A DNA stretch of 64,000 nt from Erpobdella octoculata (lineage: Eukaryota; Annelida; Clitellata; Hirudinida; Erpobdellidae), in contig OZ022241.1 of assembly GCA_963978895.1 (NCBI GenBank), positions 1 through 64,000 on the forward strand. Reading direction: 5' to 3'. Under the pieces are notes generated by a model, which saw only the letters and a program-made list of their open reading frames with translations, was not told the origin of the DNA and did no database searches. The translations under genes and the position numbers were made by a program. Positions 13,044-64,000 of the stretch are shown in pieces. Numbering within the stretch: the stretch's first letter is position 1; every line of letters starts with the position of its first letter.

Positions 13044-13283
13044 ACATTAAGAACTTGAATTTATATAAAAAATCGATCAATTATGTTGATATCTATACAA
13101 GAGTTTGTAACTCACTAGTAGAACAAAAACTCCATTGATTTGGACTCCCGTTTCGTTCCTCGATTGCTTACCCTCTCCCGCTCCCTTTCCCGTTACCCCT
13201 TGTCCAGAGGAAGCATTGCCTAGCTCGATCACAGGATTAGATTAATAAACTTTTAGAGATTGAATGCCAACAACGATTAACTT

Positions 13284-13289
13284 TTTAAT
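13284..13289 (-). terminator. Candidate poly(A) signal of laminin alpha
   Basis: ATTAAA on the minus strand lies about 100 bp past the laminin stop codon (13388-13390). No AATAAA is present on this strand between 13043 and 13388. Confidence 0.35.
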
Positions 13290-13387
13290 TCAAGACAATG
13301 CAGAAGAAAACTGCAAATAAAATCTTGATTAGTAGGTAATTTGTCACTCGAAAAAGCGACGATTGACAACTGGGAAAAACGTCAACA

Positions 13388-53023
<39,636 letters not shown>

Positions 53024-53120
53024 TTTTAATTAATTAACTGTTACAAGTTTTTCATCGGCATCAAACTCTCATCCTTTCAACTTGCAACACTAATACGTTC
53101 CTGCTGTATGTGCGGTACAA

Positions 53121-53130
53121 TTTTATAAAA
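53121..53130 (-). promoter_or_regulatory. TATA-like box upstream of laminin alpha
   Basis: TTTTATAAAA lies about 100 bp upstream of the laminin start codon on the minus strand. This allows a start site near 53095 and a leader of about 70 nt. It is a sequence match only. Confidence 0.3.
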
Positions 53131-53722
53131 CAACACAGCGATTCTGCAGGCTGCATGTATGCCTGCTTTGTGCACTCAAGCCAGTCAAGCCTGGAGTAAA
53201 CTTCAACGCGAGGTAGGCAGGTTTCGGCTGCTGTCTACGTAAATCTTGCACCGAGTTAATCTTTTTCTTGTTTAATACTTTAATACGAAGGAATGCACGT
53301 TTAATAACTTTTAATTAAGGGATTGCGTACGTAGGAAACATTCTGAATGTTTCAGAAGTTAATGTTCATTAATTAATTAATTACTCTTCGCTTACTCTCC
53401 TTCGTAGTTAATAATAATTACATAGAAACCTACGCGTGCGTATAAACGCCAACTAATTATTAACTAAACTATATCTCATTTGATTTTCATTAATTTTTAA
53501 ATTTGTGCTGAAGTGGTAAGTAAGTGGTAGCCTTGAATGTGGGAGCTTCACGGTTTGACTCGCTGCCTGCCTAGCCTGCCTAGTAGCCACGTTATCGGAA
53601 AACTTAGCGGGTGAAATTGTTTCTTCTTGAAGAACTTGAAAGAGAGATATATAATAATATAATATATAATATATTATTTAAAGATATATAATAATATAAT
53701 AAGCGCCGCCGAGTTCTGTACT

Positions 53723-53759
53723 GATCAAACATTTATAGATGCTCTATAAATGTTTGATC
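53723..53759. other. Perfect 17-bp inverted repeat with 3-nt loop
   Basis: The arms GATCAAACATTTATAGA and its exact complement flank TGC. It sits about 700 bp upstream of the laminin start codon. Confidence 0.9.
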
Positions 53760-54672
53760 GGTTGATTCAATTTCAGACGACAATCCAGAAGGTTTTTTTT
53801 ATACATACGCAACGCACTCCCACAGATATCTGCGCCGTATATACAATTTTTCTACCATTAATCATTAATCAGTATTGTATTTAATTATATTTTGGGTGAC
53901 ACTCATTTATTTCGATAGATGGCGGTAATACATTTTTTCAAGTAATTCAATATTATTATTATTAAACACAACGTTTCACCATCGTTAAAACAGTCTGCTT
54001 GGAATAGCTAAGAATTACATGTCACTTTTTTAGGCAAGACATGAGTGCTATGGTTGCGTTATAGCATTACGTATCAAATATATGTCATATTAAATCATTT
54101 CGTGGTCATTTTACCTCAAATGAAGCGTGAATGATTTTATGAAATATTTTCTGTTATCGTAGGTACTTAATCCAAATTTTTTTTTCAAGCCTCATCAACT
54201 TTTGTCTCCCTAAAAATAGCTGATGACCAGGTGGTAGTAACAACATAAAAAATACTTTTCCACTGGTATTGCGTCCCCCTCGCCCCCGCCCCGGAGACAA
54301 CTATCCCTCCCTACACAGCAGTGTCAGTGCAGTATTGAATAGAAATATTATTTTATATTTAACCATCCGTTAATAAATAAATCAAAGCTATAATATAACA
54401 GGCGAGTTGCAAAAATGTTTATTTACATTTCCAAATATAAAAAAATGGAAAAAATGATTTAAAATCAAAAATTATGAGTTTGCCATTAACCTCTAGGTTC
54501 AATCAAGCAATTCAATTTAAATAACATGAAAAATGGTTGAGTTAATCATATTATATAATAATAATAATAATAATTATTATTATTATATTATATAGGTACT
54601 TTGATTCATGATAAAGTCATGCAGTTTGAAAGAAAAGAAAAAAAGATAGTCCTTAATGAAACACCAAAAAAA

Positions 54673-54678
54673 TTTATT
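54673..54678 (-). terminator. ATG2: Candidate poly(A) signal of ATG2
   Basis: AATAAA on the minus strand, about 160 bp beyond the ATG2 stop codon at 54836-54838. Confidence 0.45.
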
Positions 54679-54835
54679 GACGGTAAAACAACACTGGTGT
54701 ATTTATATCACACAAGAGCTAGTAATAACAATAATAACCAATCAGATTTGCAGTTGTACATCAAAGTAGTACGCATACTTCATTTATACACATCATCAGT
54801 ACATATAAAACATCATCTATACAATATTATAAACA

Positions 54836-56858
54836 TCAATTTCTATGACTTTTCCATTTATCGATATCTTCTTGCTTCATGTCGGGGAGAAGTTGATTCC
54901 TTACGCCGCCCAAAACATTTGAGGTTGCTTTCGATGCTACGATGATCGGTTCGATGACGGTGGGAGGAATCTGACGAAGGACTCCCCCGATTGCCCCGGC
55001 TACCCCTTTTTGTTCGTGCTCTTTCGACACCGTATCAATCAATTCGCTCGCCCTGTGCGTCAGACCCTGAACAACGTAAAAAATCATTAATTTTAAGATC
55101 GCAATTTTCATTTTTTGACATTACTCTACTTTTTATTGTATCAACAAACCTCTTTGACGACTTCACAGGCCCTCGTGACACCCTCCCTCAAATCTTCAGG
55201 TTGGGTCAACGACCTTTGGCCTTTCCTTGGCCCGTGACCCCTCGACCGGTTGGCTGGAGCAGGTGATACAACATCGTGGGCAGCTTCAGCAACAAGCTAT
55301 AAAAAAAACGAATTTAAGATTTACCACAAAATGCTTTTATATCTCTTAATAAGTTGAATGAAGATGGAAACAAGTTATTATAATTTAAAAAACTAAAACC
55401 ACGCTCTAAAGAAATACTCTAAAATAGACAAAAGTTCACAGCAACATCGTATCATAAAAATATTATCTTGGCCAATTGTAAACAAAGAATGTTTATATTT
55501 ACTACGACGTTAAAAGTTTTTGTCATCATAACTCCGTGGACATCCGCGGACATCCGGACGATTTAAATTTAATAAAATCATGTACAAATAAAATCTGATT
55601 ACTCACAAGAATAGCATTGAAAAGCTTGTTCGTGAGTTCGAGAGCAGAAAGAGCAGTACAGGATGCGAACGAATACGTTCCTCTCTGTATTCCCCACATG
55701 ATACGTCCGTCTTTTCTGTACTGCTCCACGGGCATCCAGAACAGATCTCGTACACCTTGAGCTGTAATGATAAATTCACAAATAATATATAATTATTAAT
55801 AATTAAAACGAATAAATTTCTAACAAAACAATTTATTTTGTAACAGAGTTTATGCACTAATTTCACTATCACGCACAACCGATACAAATATTAAGCAACA
55901 ACAATGATGCATGATAGATGGAAGAACGAACTAAATTGAAAGAATGATGCATGATAGATGGAAGAACGAACCAAATTGAAAGAATGAATGCATCGGTCCA
56001 ACTCCTCTTAGAAGTCCCGACAGCTGATTAGTTTTTATGTCCGTCACCCATTCGTTGAACATGTATTCTGCCATCCTGTCGACGCCCAGAAATCTGATGA
56101 AGAGAACATGTTTTTTTTAAATTATTAAACATTTACTTAATGTAGTGAAAATAAATATAATTAAATAAGTTATAAAATAAGTTTAAAGGGTAAAAATGTC
56201 ATCTAGAAGCATTATTTTGGTTTTCATGTCAGGCGCATGGTTGTCTCGGAGAGATGGGAACATACTGAGCTTTAATAGCAATCGTAAATTTACATTTAAA
56301 ATAGGGATGTGCTTAATTTGATATGTAATAATAATAACTAACAATAACATATTTTAATTTAAAATAGAAATGTCCTTAATACTACTAGGAATTAATTATA
56401 TATAAAAATAATAGCCTATTAAACGTTATTATTTATAAAATATTAAATAATATTTTATAAATAAACAAAAACAAACCCTCTTCTGTAATGAATTCTCTTG
56501 AGAGTGATCTGTGACCGATTCAACTGAGTGAGTCCAACAAGCAAGCCAACCAACGTTCCTTGTTCGACTCTTTTTCCTTTGTAATCTATTTTTATTAAAA
56601 CTTCTGGAGAAAATTTCACGGACCTGGTGAGAATTTGATAACGAAAATTGAATAAATGTTTAAATATAAATTGAATAAAATATAAAAATAAATATTTTAA
56701 TATATATATATATTAATTAAATTATATTATTGACAATTAATAATTATAAACAGCCTGATGAAATATATAATTAATATTATAATATATATTAGTTAAATTA
56801 TGTTATTAAAAAGTAATAATTATAAACGACCTGATGAAATATAAAAATAAATATTTTA

Positions 56859-56926
<68 letters not shown>

Positions 56927-58156
56927 TAAATATACTATATTATTAAAATTATAAACAACCTGATAAAATATAAAAATAAATATGTTAATATAAAATTTTT
57001 AATTAAATTATATTATTAAAAAATTAATAATTATAAGCAACCTGATGAAAACAGGTGAATATGAACTAGAAGAACTCGAAGTGGAAACTTCCAAAGACGA
57101 ATCAAGAGCTGGGACGAATTTTTCTTGGTTTTCGTTTAATTGATGACTTTTGTGAGTCGGCGTCGATGATAATGATACCGAACTCTTTGCTGGAACTTCG
57201 TTCTTCGTGGAAGCCATTGAACTGATTTCAGTGAAGAAGACGCTCAAGAATGAAAGTGAATCCTGAGTGAATGAAAGAATAAAAAAAAATTTGTATTATT
57301 AATTCAAACATAAATTAAAAACATGTAATAAATTATGTTAATTACTTGATCAATGTTCAATTTGATTGGTTGAAGTGAAATTCTGAGTAGACATTCCGTC
57401 CTATCTTGCACGTTTTCAGGTCTAACATGAAGTGCGCTGACAACTACCTGTTTAAAAGAAATACATCCGATAAAATATAAAAATGAAACAAAACATTTAT
57501 TTTTAATTAATAAATTAAAAATAAAAAAATTTTTTAAATACGATATAAACTAACCATATTCGTATTCGTCTGTCGTGGCATTTCTTCGGACGAATACAAA
57601 TAAAGAAACTTGTTGATATCTGAAATTTCAAGTCGATCCCTGACTTCAACGTCTCTGATCAGCAGCATGTTTCTCGATGATTCGGGGGTCGTGTTCGGGT
57701 AAACCTCGTGGAGGATTTGCATCTGGTATTAAAAAAATAATCATCATAATTTATAATCATAAAAGACTGAGAATTTCCATCTAGTACAAAAAATAATCGT
57801 CATCATAATTTATGTGAATATAATCATTAAAGACCGGGAATTTGCATCTGGTATATAAAAAATAATCATTATCATAATTTATGTAAATATAATCATTAAA
57901 GACCGAAAATTCGCACCTAGTATAAAAAAAATTCATCACCATAATCAAGTGAATATAATCGCTATAGACCGACATTCTCTAATAGATCCTTTGTAAAATC
58001 TTTGATTTGAAAAAACAAAATTAAAATCAACCTTGCTGAGTTGAAGCTCCATAAGAACCGAATGATCTCTGTACTTTCCACAGAAATTCTGCCAACTTGG
58101 TTTTGTAGGTTTTTCGTCGGATTTCCTCTTCTGTCGAGAATAACTGCTGATCGGAG
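54836..58156 (-). CDS. ATG2: ATG2 C-terminal exons including ATG_C region (9 exons)
   Basis: Exons: 58032-58156, 57555-57722, 57346-57447, 57042-57262, 56477-56623, 55972-56093, 55607-55761, 55150-55296, 54836-55066. The region SVKFSPEVLIKIDYKGKRVE through RGVGPMHSFFQFAQGVRDLF to the C-terminus is the most conserved part of the family (ATG_C) and helps localise the protein to autophagosomes and lipid droplets. The exon at 57042-57262 is Ser-rich and divergent. The C-terminus ends DIDKWKSHRN. Confidence 0.92.
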
Positions 58157-61100
58157 CTGAATATAATAAAAAAAATTATTATCATAATCATAATTAATAC
58201 ATAATTATAATACAAAACTACACAAAACTAATACAACACTACACAAAACTAATACAACACTACACAAAACTAATACAACACTACACAAAACTAATACAAC
58301 ACCACACAAACTAATACAACACTACATAAAACTAATACAACACTACACAAAACTAATACAACACTACACAAAACTAATACAACACTACACAAAACTAATA
58401 CAACACCACACAAACTAATACAACACTACACAAAACTAATACAACACCACACAAACTAATACAACACTACACAAAACTAATACAACACTACACAAAACTA
58501 ATACAAAACTACACAAAACTAATACAACACTACACAAAACTAATACAAAACCACACAAACTAATACAACTTTAAACAAAACCAAATGCGAACCTTTTGAA
58601 AAATCGAGTCCTCCATACATGAACCAGGTCACTGAAGTATCCGTTACAACGTATCTCTCGACTGCCATGGGATACTTCTCAGATCCAAAAGCATTCACCG
58701 GCTTCACAGGCTTTGCAAAATAATTATCGATAAAATTCAGTTCCGTATTGCTGGATACTGAGCTGTTCGCAGAAGATTTCTGGATGAAGAAAAAGAAAAA
58801 TAATTTTTATCAAACAATTATTAATAAATAAAGAAATAATATTAAAATATTTTCATTCAATAAATAAGAAAACGAACACTTCATCAAAACCGTTACTAAC
58901 TTGCGACGTTTTGAAATCTGAAAAGTTTTGATGGTTGACGAAAGGAGATCCACCCCCGCCACCACCACCACCATCGGAACCACCGCTGGCAAAAGAACTG
59001 CTGGTTGACTCCTGACTTGACATCAAGGGATTGTAGTAGACGTTCGCGACAGGTTTTTCGTCAAACTTCAGTTGGTTCCAACTCACTGATGACAAGTTAC
59101 CACCTTCTCTCTTTGAACATCCTGTTATTATAAAAATATTAAATAGTTACAATTAACCTAGTTTAATAAAAATAACCAGATAATTACAAATTAATTATGT
59201 TAATTAACAACTAATAGAGCTAATTAAAAATTAATTAAGTTAATCATAAATTAATAATGTTAATTATAAATTTATTGAATTAGAGAACAACTAACCAGGA
59301 TGACCGGGCGATGAATCGTTATCATCATCATCACCGCCTGCAACGTCGTTCATCGCATCTTCAATCAATCTTTTAATCTCGTCAACATCTTGGCTGTCCG
59401 GCAACTGATTTTCTTCTTTCGAGGTGGTGGGGGGGATGGGTGACATCGAAACGGGGGGGATCGGACTCTTTTTAAAACGATAATTTTATTTAATTATATC
59501 AAACGATCAGAATTTATTCTCTAATAACTGTATGGCATTTTATGCATATATAAAATTAACCAAATAAATGTGATATAATCGTCCAAATAATATAATCTAA
59601 TATAAATGCACAGATATATGACAATATATGTATACATAAAAGCTAGTGGCCACTCGTCAGAAATGATGGAAATCTCAGCGCCACCTAACAGCGTGACACA
59701 AGCTTTTAACATAATTACATAAACATAACAAAAATTTAATGTATGTTTTTTTTATGCTCAATAAAACAAGAAAAAGAAAAAAAAACTGTACTTTCGCGAT
59801 GAGTTGATGATCGGAAGAACTTTGAACCGCTGCTTCCCCGATGTTGGCCAGGTGGATGATCGTTTCCGAGAGTGCCACGAAGGAATCCGCGCACGTTCTC
59901 ACGTTCAACATGTTCACGGACGCTTTCAGGTCCATCTGTGGACGTTTCTAAAAATAAAATAAAACAAATATATTTTTGATCATTTTAAATCAATATTGTT
60001 GTTTTTAAATAGATCGAGAAGGAATAAACATAACTGAAACTTGAACAGGGAAATTCCAAAAGAATCAAGAATAACTCATGATTTAAAAATAAATACAAAA
60101 TATTTTAAATAATTGATAAATAAAAAAAAAAATTTACTTTGTTGAACTCATTCATGCTTTTCATGGACATCTCAAAAGTGTTCACCTCAGCAACACAAAC
60201 AAAATCTTGAAAAAGAAAACAAGATTTTAATTAGACAAAATCACAAACAAACATAAATTCAAACACACATGCATTCATTCATAAAATATACAAACAAACA
60301 CGTATTCACCATTCATTCATAAAATATACAAACAAACATGTGTATTCATCAATGATTCATAAAATACAGAAACACATATGCATTTACCATTCATTTATAA
60401 AATATACAAACACACGTGTATTCATCATCATCAAGAAAATAAAACGAACCCTCTTTGAGATCAATTCCTTTGGTGATTTTCTTCCCTGCCAAAAACAGAC
60501 CAGTGTCTTCCAACAGGATGCTGAATATGCATTTTGGACAATCATCATCATTATCATCACCACCATCACGATCATCATCATAACTCTGACCAAATACATC
60601 ACGGCGACTCTTATTGTTATTATCGCAATAAAAATATTCCCCGTCCTCGCTAGGAGCATCAACCTCGTTTCCGGAATTTTCTACAGCCGCGTCATCGTTA
60701 TCGTTTTTGCTTCTTAAAAAATACAAAAACTCAAAATTAATGCCACGATGAAACAATATTCTTTTTTTTTAATTACACCTCAAACAAAAAAGAAATGAAA
60801 ATAATTCATCTAGTTGTACATTATACGCGATCGCTTTCGATCAAAATTTGTTTTGTTTTAAGCGATTAATAAATGATATATAAATATAAATAAAAAAAAT
60901 ACTCACTTGAGCGTGTATCCAACAGCTCCAGCAATCGCATTACTGGTCAGATGAACGCACTGACTGAACAGTACGGCGTGGTAAGGTAAATTCGAAGGTC
61001 TATAATCTACGGAGCAGTTGTTCAAGGAGAAGTGAAGTTCTGAAATCGACTGCGGGAGCTGGTAGCCAGGTATGTCGTAGTCAACCAGTGACGCGAGTTC

Positions 61101-62725
61101 TGTCAGCTGTTATAAATTAATACAGGTATAATTGAATACAGGTGTCAACGGAAATTTAATTAAATCATCTGATTAGAAATTCACCTGTAAAATCCACATG
61201 TTCTCATTGTTAATGTCGTCCAGGTGGTACAAAGTGCAACCTCGTATGGCGGCAGACATCTTGTAGTGCTGGTTTTAAAAAAAGGATAAAAATTATTAAC
61301 AAACAAAAATAAATAAAAATATTTTCGTTCAAGCCACTTACCACTAGCTGGTCTGATGCTTCTTTTACCATGAGAGTGAGAGAAAGTGCATCTTTTGAAT
61401 TTTGTTCAGGGAGTGCAAGCCCATAACCTTCCCTACCGGTAGAGCGAAGAATCCTGTTCAGATTTCTGTCGCTGATTCTTCCTAGTGGATCTTCCGGTCT
61501 CATTCCACGTTTATCTTCCGCTGAACCTAATTCGGTCAATAAATTAATTAATTAATTAATTAATTAATTTCATATGAGAAAACATTAATAAAAAATAATC
61601 TTTTAAAAAAATTTGAAAGTGTTGTGTATGAACTCCACTCCGTTGTAGTATAATTTAAAACAACTGATGTAGTCGTATGTAATGTGAAAACTCCACACAA
61701 CTGATGTAATGTATATAATTTGAAAACTCCACACAACTGATGTAGTTGTATGTAATGTGTAAACTCCACAACTGATGTAGTGGCATGTAAAGTGTAAACT
61801 CTACACAACTGATGTAGTGGTATGTAATGTGTAAACTCCACACAACTGATGTAGTTGCATGTAATGTGTAAACTCCACAACTGATGTAGTGGTATGTAAT
61901 GTGTAAACTCCACACAACTGATGTAGTGGTATGTAATGTGAAAACTCCACAACTGATGTAGTGGTATGTAATGTGTAAACTCCACACAACTGATGTAGTT
62001 GCATGTAATGTGTAAACTCCACAACTGATGTAGTGGTATGTAATGTGTAAACTCCACACAACTGATGTAGTGGTATGTAATGTGAAAACTCCACAACTGA
62101 TGTAGTGGTATGTAATGTGTAAACTCCACACAACTGATGTAGTTGCATGTAATGTGTAAACTCCACACAACTGATGTAGTGGTATGTAATGTGAAAACTC
62201 CACACAACTGATGTAGTGGTATGTAATGTGTAAACTCCACATAACTGATGTAGTTGCATGTAATGTGTAAACTCCACAATTGATGTAGTTCCATGTAATG
62301 TGTAAACTCCACAATTGATGTAGTTGCATGTAATGTGTAAACTCCACACAACTGATGTAGTGGTATGTAAAGTGTAAACTCCACAACTGATGTAGTGGTA
62401 TGTAATGTGTAAACTCCACAACTGATGTAGTTGCATGTAATGTGTAAACTCCACACAAAACAAAAACAAAAAAAATCAAACCGTTGTGACGAAGATCGAT
62501 ATCAAGAACTTGCAAGCAGAGGTACTGCACCATCGGATCACCGTGGTAACTGCCCACGAACACAAGGGCAAGGTCATTAACTCGAAGAAGAAATTTTCCA
62601 TGCTTTTTTGAATTCTGTAAATAATTATTATGGTTAATATAATTAGCAATTATTCTCAAATAAATATATTCAATAAAAAATATAATTAGTTTAAAAAAAT
62701 TCATTAGATATAAATACTTATAAAA

Positions 62726-62764
<39 letters not shown>

Positions 62765-64000
62765 GATAAAAATAATAAATCGTATAATAATAAAACAAAA
62801 TGATAATAATAATAATAACAAAATTCACCTTGTGTGGTAACTTAGCAACGATCTGCCCTTCATGTATTGCAACTGAAATGCAAATTTTGTTTTGCTTGAT
62901 AGAAAAAGTAGAAGCATCACTCTCCTCATCTCTATCTTGATTTCCATCTGTTAAATTATCATAAAAGTAATAATTATTAAAACCAATTATCACTGAATAC
63001 ACAACGAACAAAGCATAATCTAATTATATTAATATGAACATAACTTATCATATAACAAGAAAGTTCATTATCATAAAATATTACTGTCAACAGCATAACT
63101 CATCACATAAAAACAAAGCTCATTATCATAAAATATTACTGTCAACAGCATAACTCATCACATAAAAACAAAGCTCATTATCATAAAATATTACTGTCAA
63201 CAGCATAACTCATCACATAAAAACAAAGCTCATTATCATAAAATATTACTGTCAACAGCATAACTCATCGCATAAAAACAAAGCTCATTATCACATAAAA
63301 TCTGTAACATCATAAAATAATAATAAAACCACCGATACTAACTCAATTCTTCACCGGGAACCGAATAATCGGATTTGAACGCACCAGCGTATAAATACGG
63401 ATGAAAGCACGAGCTCGTCAATTCCTTCTTTTCCGGTTCCATCTGCTGGGGCGACCACAGAATCATATCTCCGAGCAGTCTGTTTGATTGTTTTCCGACG
63501 AAAAAATATTTAAACGTTAAAACTGATTAATTATATATTTTTTGTTAAATTAAACATAAAAAAACAAAGATTCAAAAACTAGCCTGTTATACAGCAATTC
63601 CAGCATATCCTTATTAGGTATGTAGATAAAAACTTGTTTGAAATTGATATCCACATAAGCAACTGAATTGTTACTTTCCTTATCCAAAAATGTCGACATT
63701 TCAGTTCTGTCACCAGGTTCGATAAACTGTAATGAACAATGATATGTTGTAACTCATTCATGGTCTACATTAAATGGACATTCACTGTCTACATTACATT
63801 GACATTCACGGTCTACATTACATTGACATTCACAGTCCACATTACATTGACATTCACGGCCTACATTACAACACTACACCGAAATTCACAGTCTACAATA
63901 CACATACATTCACGGTCTACATCACATTGATATTCCGACATTCACTGTCTACATTACATTGATATTCAGACATTCACGGTCTACATTACAAAAAAAAACA
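54836..64000 (-). CDS. ATG2: Autophagy-related protein 2 (ATG2), C-terminal 22 exons, partial
   Basis: ATG2 is a rod-shaped lipid-transfer protein that bridges the ER and the growing phagophore, working with WIPI and ATG9. The window holds 3,507 nt (1,168 codons plus stop); the N-terminal chorein part lies beyond 64000. Diagnostic segments: FKQVFIYIPNKDMLELLYNR, DMILWSPQQMEP, LFSQCVHLTSNAIAGAVGY, VTWFMYGGLDFSK, RDRLEISDINKFLY, GLLRGVGPMHSFFQF, RDLFWMPVEQYRKDGRIM and HEQKGVAGAIGGVLRQIPPT. All junction phases agree. An intron between 63343 and 63726 uses a GC donor. Exons from 5' to 3' are given in the two block entries. The protein is usually ~1,900-2,300 aa, so roughly the last half to 60% is here. 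Confidence 0.93.
55903..55993. repeat. 44-bp duplication spanning an ATG2 exon end and donor
   Basis: Two copies containing GATAGATGGAAGAACGAAC and AAATTGAAAGAATGA. The right copy is the real exon edge (55972). The left copy repeats about 15 coding bases and the donor within the intron. Confidence 0.9.
56640..57045. repeat. Four AT-rich repeats containing copies of an ATG2 donor
   Basis: Units carrying AATTATAAAC.ACCTGATGAAAT recur at about 56745, 56822, 56947 and 57030. Each copies the exon end CATCAG (minus strand) and the donor next to it, with small changes. A TA run lies at about 56866-56922. Confidence 0.8.
57722..57975. repeat. ~67-bp repeats copying an ATG2 acceptor
   Basis: Copies of ATTTGCATCTGGTAT followed by AATAATCATCATAATTTAT recur at about 57713, 57772, 57840 and 57908. 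The first includes the true acceptor and first bases of the exon 57555-57722; the others are intronic copies. Confidence 0.85.
58197..58575. repeat. 20/21-bp minisatellite (CTAATACAACACTACACAAAA)
   Basis: About eighteen units fill most of the ATG2 intron between exons 58032-58156 and 58593-58779. Confidence 0.95.
58593..63726 (-). CDS. ATG2: ATG2 middle exons (13 exons)
   Basis: Exons: 63584-63726, 63343-63479, 62829-62947, 62482-62614, 61342-61526, 61185-61268, 60907-61106, 60450-60712, 60138-60205, 59792-59947, 59296-59467, 58880-59121, 58593-58779. The exon at 60450-60712 has a long acidic stretch (YDDDRDGGDDNDDDC), and the exon at 58880-59121 has a Gly run (GGSDGGGGGGGGSPF). Both look like disordered insertions that differ from well-studied ATG2 proteins. 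The 3' edge at 58880 could instead be 58874 (same phase, two residues more). Confidence 0.88.
61632..62455. repeat. ~34/38-bp minisatellite, ~22 units
   Basis: Units of ACTGATGTAGTGGTATGTAA plus GTGTAAACTCCAC with an optional ACA make up the ATG2 intron between exons 61342-61526 and 62482-62614. Minus-strand ORFs of 222-388 aa across it are artefacts. Confidence 0.95.
63050..63300. repeat. ~54-bp minisatellite, ~4.5 units
   Basis: Units with AACAAAGCTCATTATCATAA and ATATTACTGTCAACAGCATA lie in the ATG2 intron between exons 62829-62947 and 63343-63479. Confidence 0.93.
63765..64000. repeat. ~21-bp minisatellite (ACATTGACATTCACGGTCTAC)
   Basis: About ten units start about 40 bp upstream of the acceptor of the ATG2 exon at 63584-63726 and run to the window edge. 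Confidence 0.92.

Larger units (their letters stand above)
53024..54835. other. Intergenic region: laminin promoter side and ATG2 3' side
   Basis: No coding signal. It holds a TATA-like site at 53121-53130, AT repeats at about 53645-53702 and a perfect 17-bp hairpin at 53723-53759. An ATT/AAT run lies near 54550-54595, and the ATG2 poly(A) candidate lies at 54673. Both flanking genes are on the minus strand, so laminin starts downstream of ATG2. Confidence 0.6.

Noticed and set aside
61655..62821. 388-aa minus-strand ORF
   Set aside because: It reads through a ~36-bp minisatellite in an ATG2 intron and then through coding exons in frame by chance; its repeat part has no protein-like composition.

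Overview
The window is nuclear DNA of an animal. It is AT-rich, has spliced genes with short introns, and carries CR1/L2-type LINEs, hAT, Helitron-like and piggyBac-like elements and very many tandem repeats. A laminin alpha chain of the alpha3/5 (Drosophila LanA) type and ATG2 show it is metazoan. The repeat mix and the expansin-like gene suggest an invertebrate, most likely a lophotrochozoan such as an annelid or mollusc. The species cannot be settled from sequence alone.

Layout. 1-2769: a decayed CR1-like LINE, truncated by the window edge. 2770-11700: non-coding DNA with an L2-like LINE relic, a ~128-bp tandem repeat and TE scraps. 11713-13043 (+): a compact, GC-rich, secreted expansin-like gene with its own TATA box, a 5' UTR intron and a poly(A) signal. 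13284-53023 (-): a complete laminin alpha gene, which I resolve into 70 coding exons (10,836 nt, 3,611 aa). Splice phases agree at every junction. 53024-54835: a 1.8-kb gap holding the laminin promoter and the ATG2 3' end. 54836-64000 (-): the last 22 exons of ATG2 (1,168 codons plus stop), with the 5' part beyond the right edge.

Function. The expansin-like protein and the laminin chain are both secreted. Laminin alpha forms the long arm of the basement-membrane trimer. ATG2 is the lipid-transfer protein that feeds the growing autophagosome. Nothing indicates that the three genes share a pathway. Laminin and the expansin-like gene converge tail-to-tail; ATG2 and laminin run head-to-tail.

Most notable. 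I see no new defence or enzymatic system. The unusual signal is structural. Nearly every laminin and ATG2 intron carries a minisatellite, and several arrays contain copies of the adjacent exon end together with its splice site. Three introns use GC-AG sites. A Helitron-like element sits exactly between A and T of an 18-bp minisatellite unit and itself contains an inverted second copy. A hAT MITE has a perfect 8-bp target duplication. Most long ORFs here are artefacts of tandem repeats.
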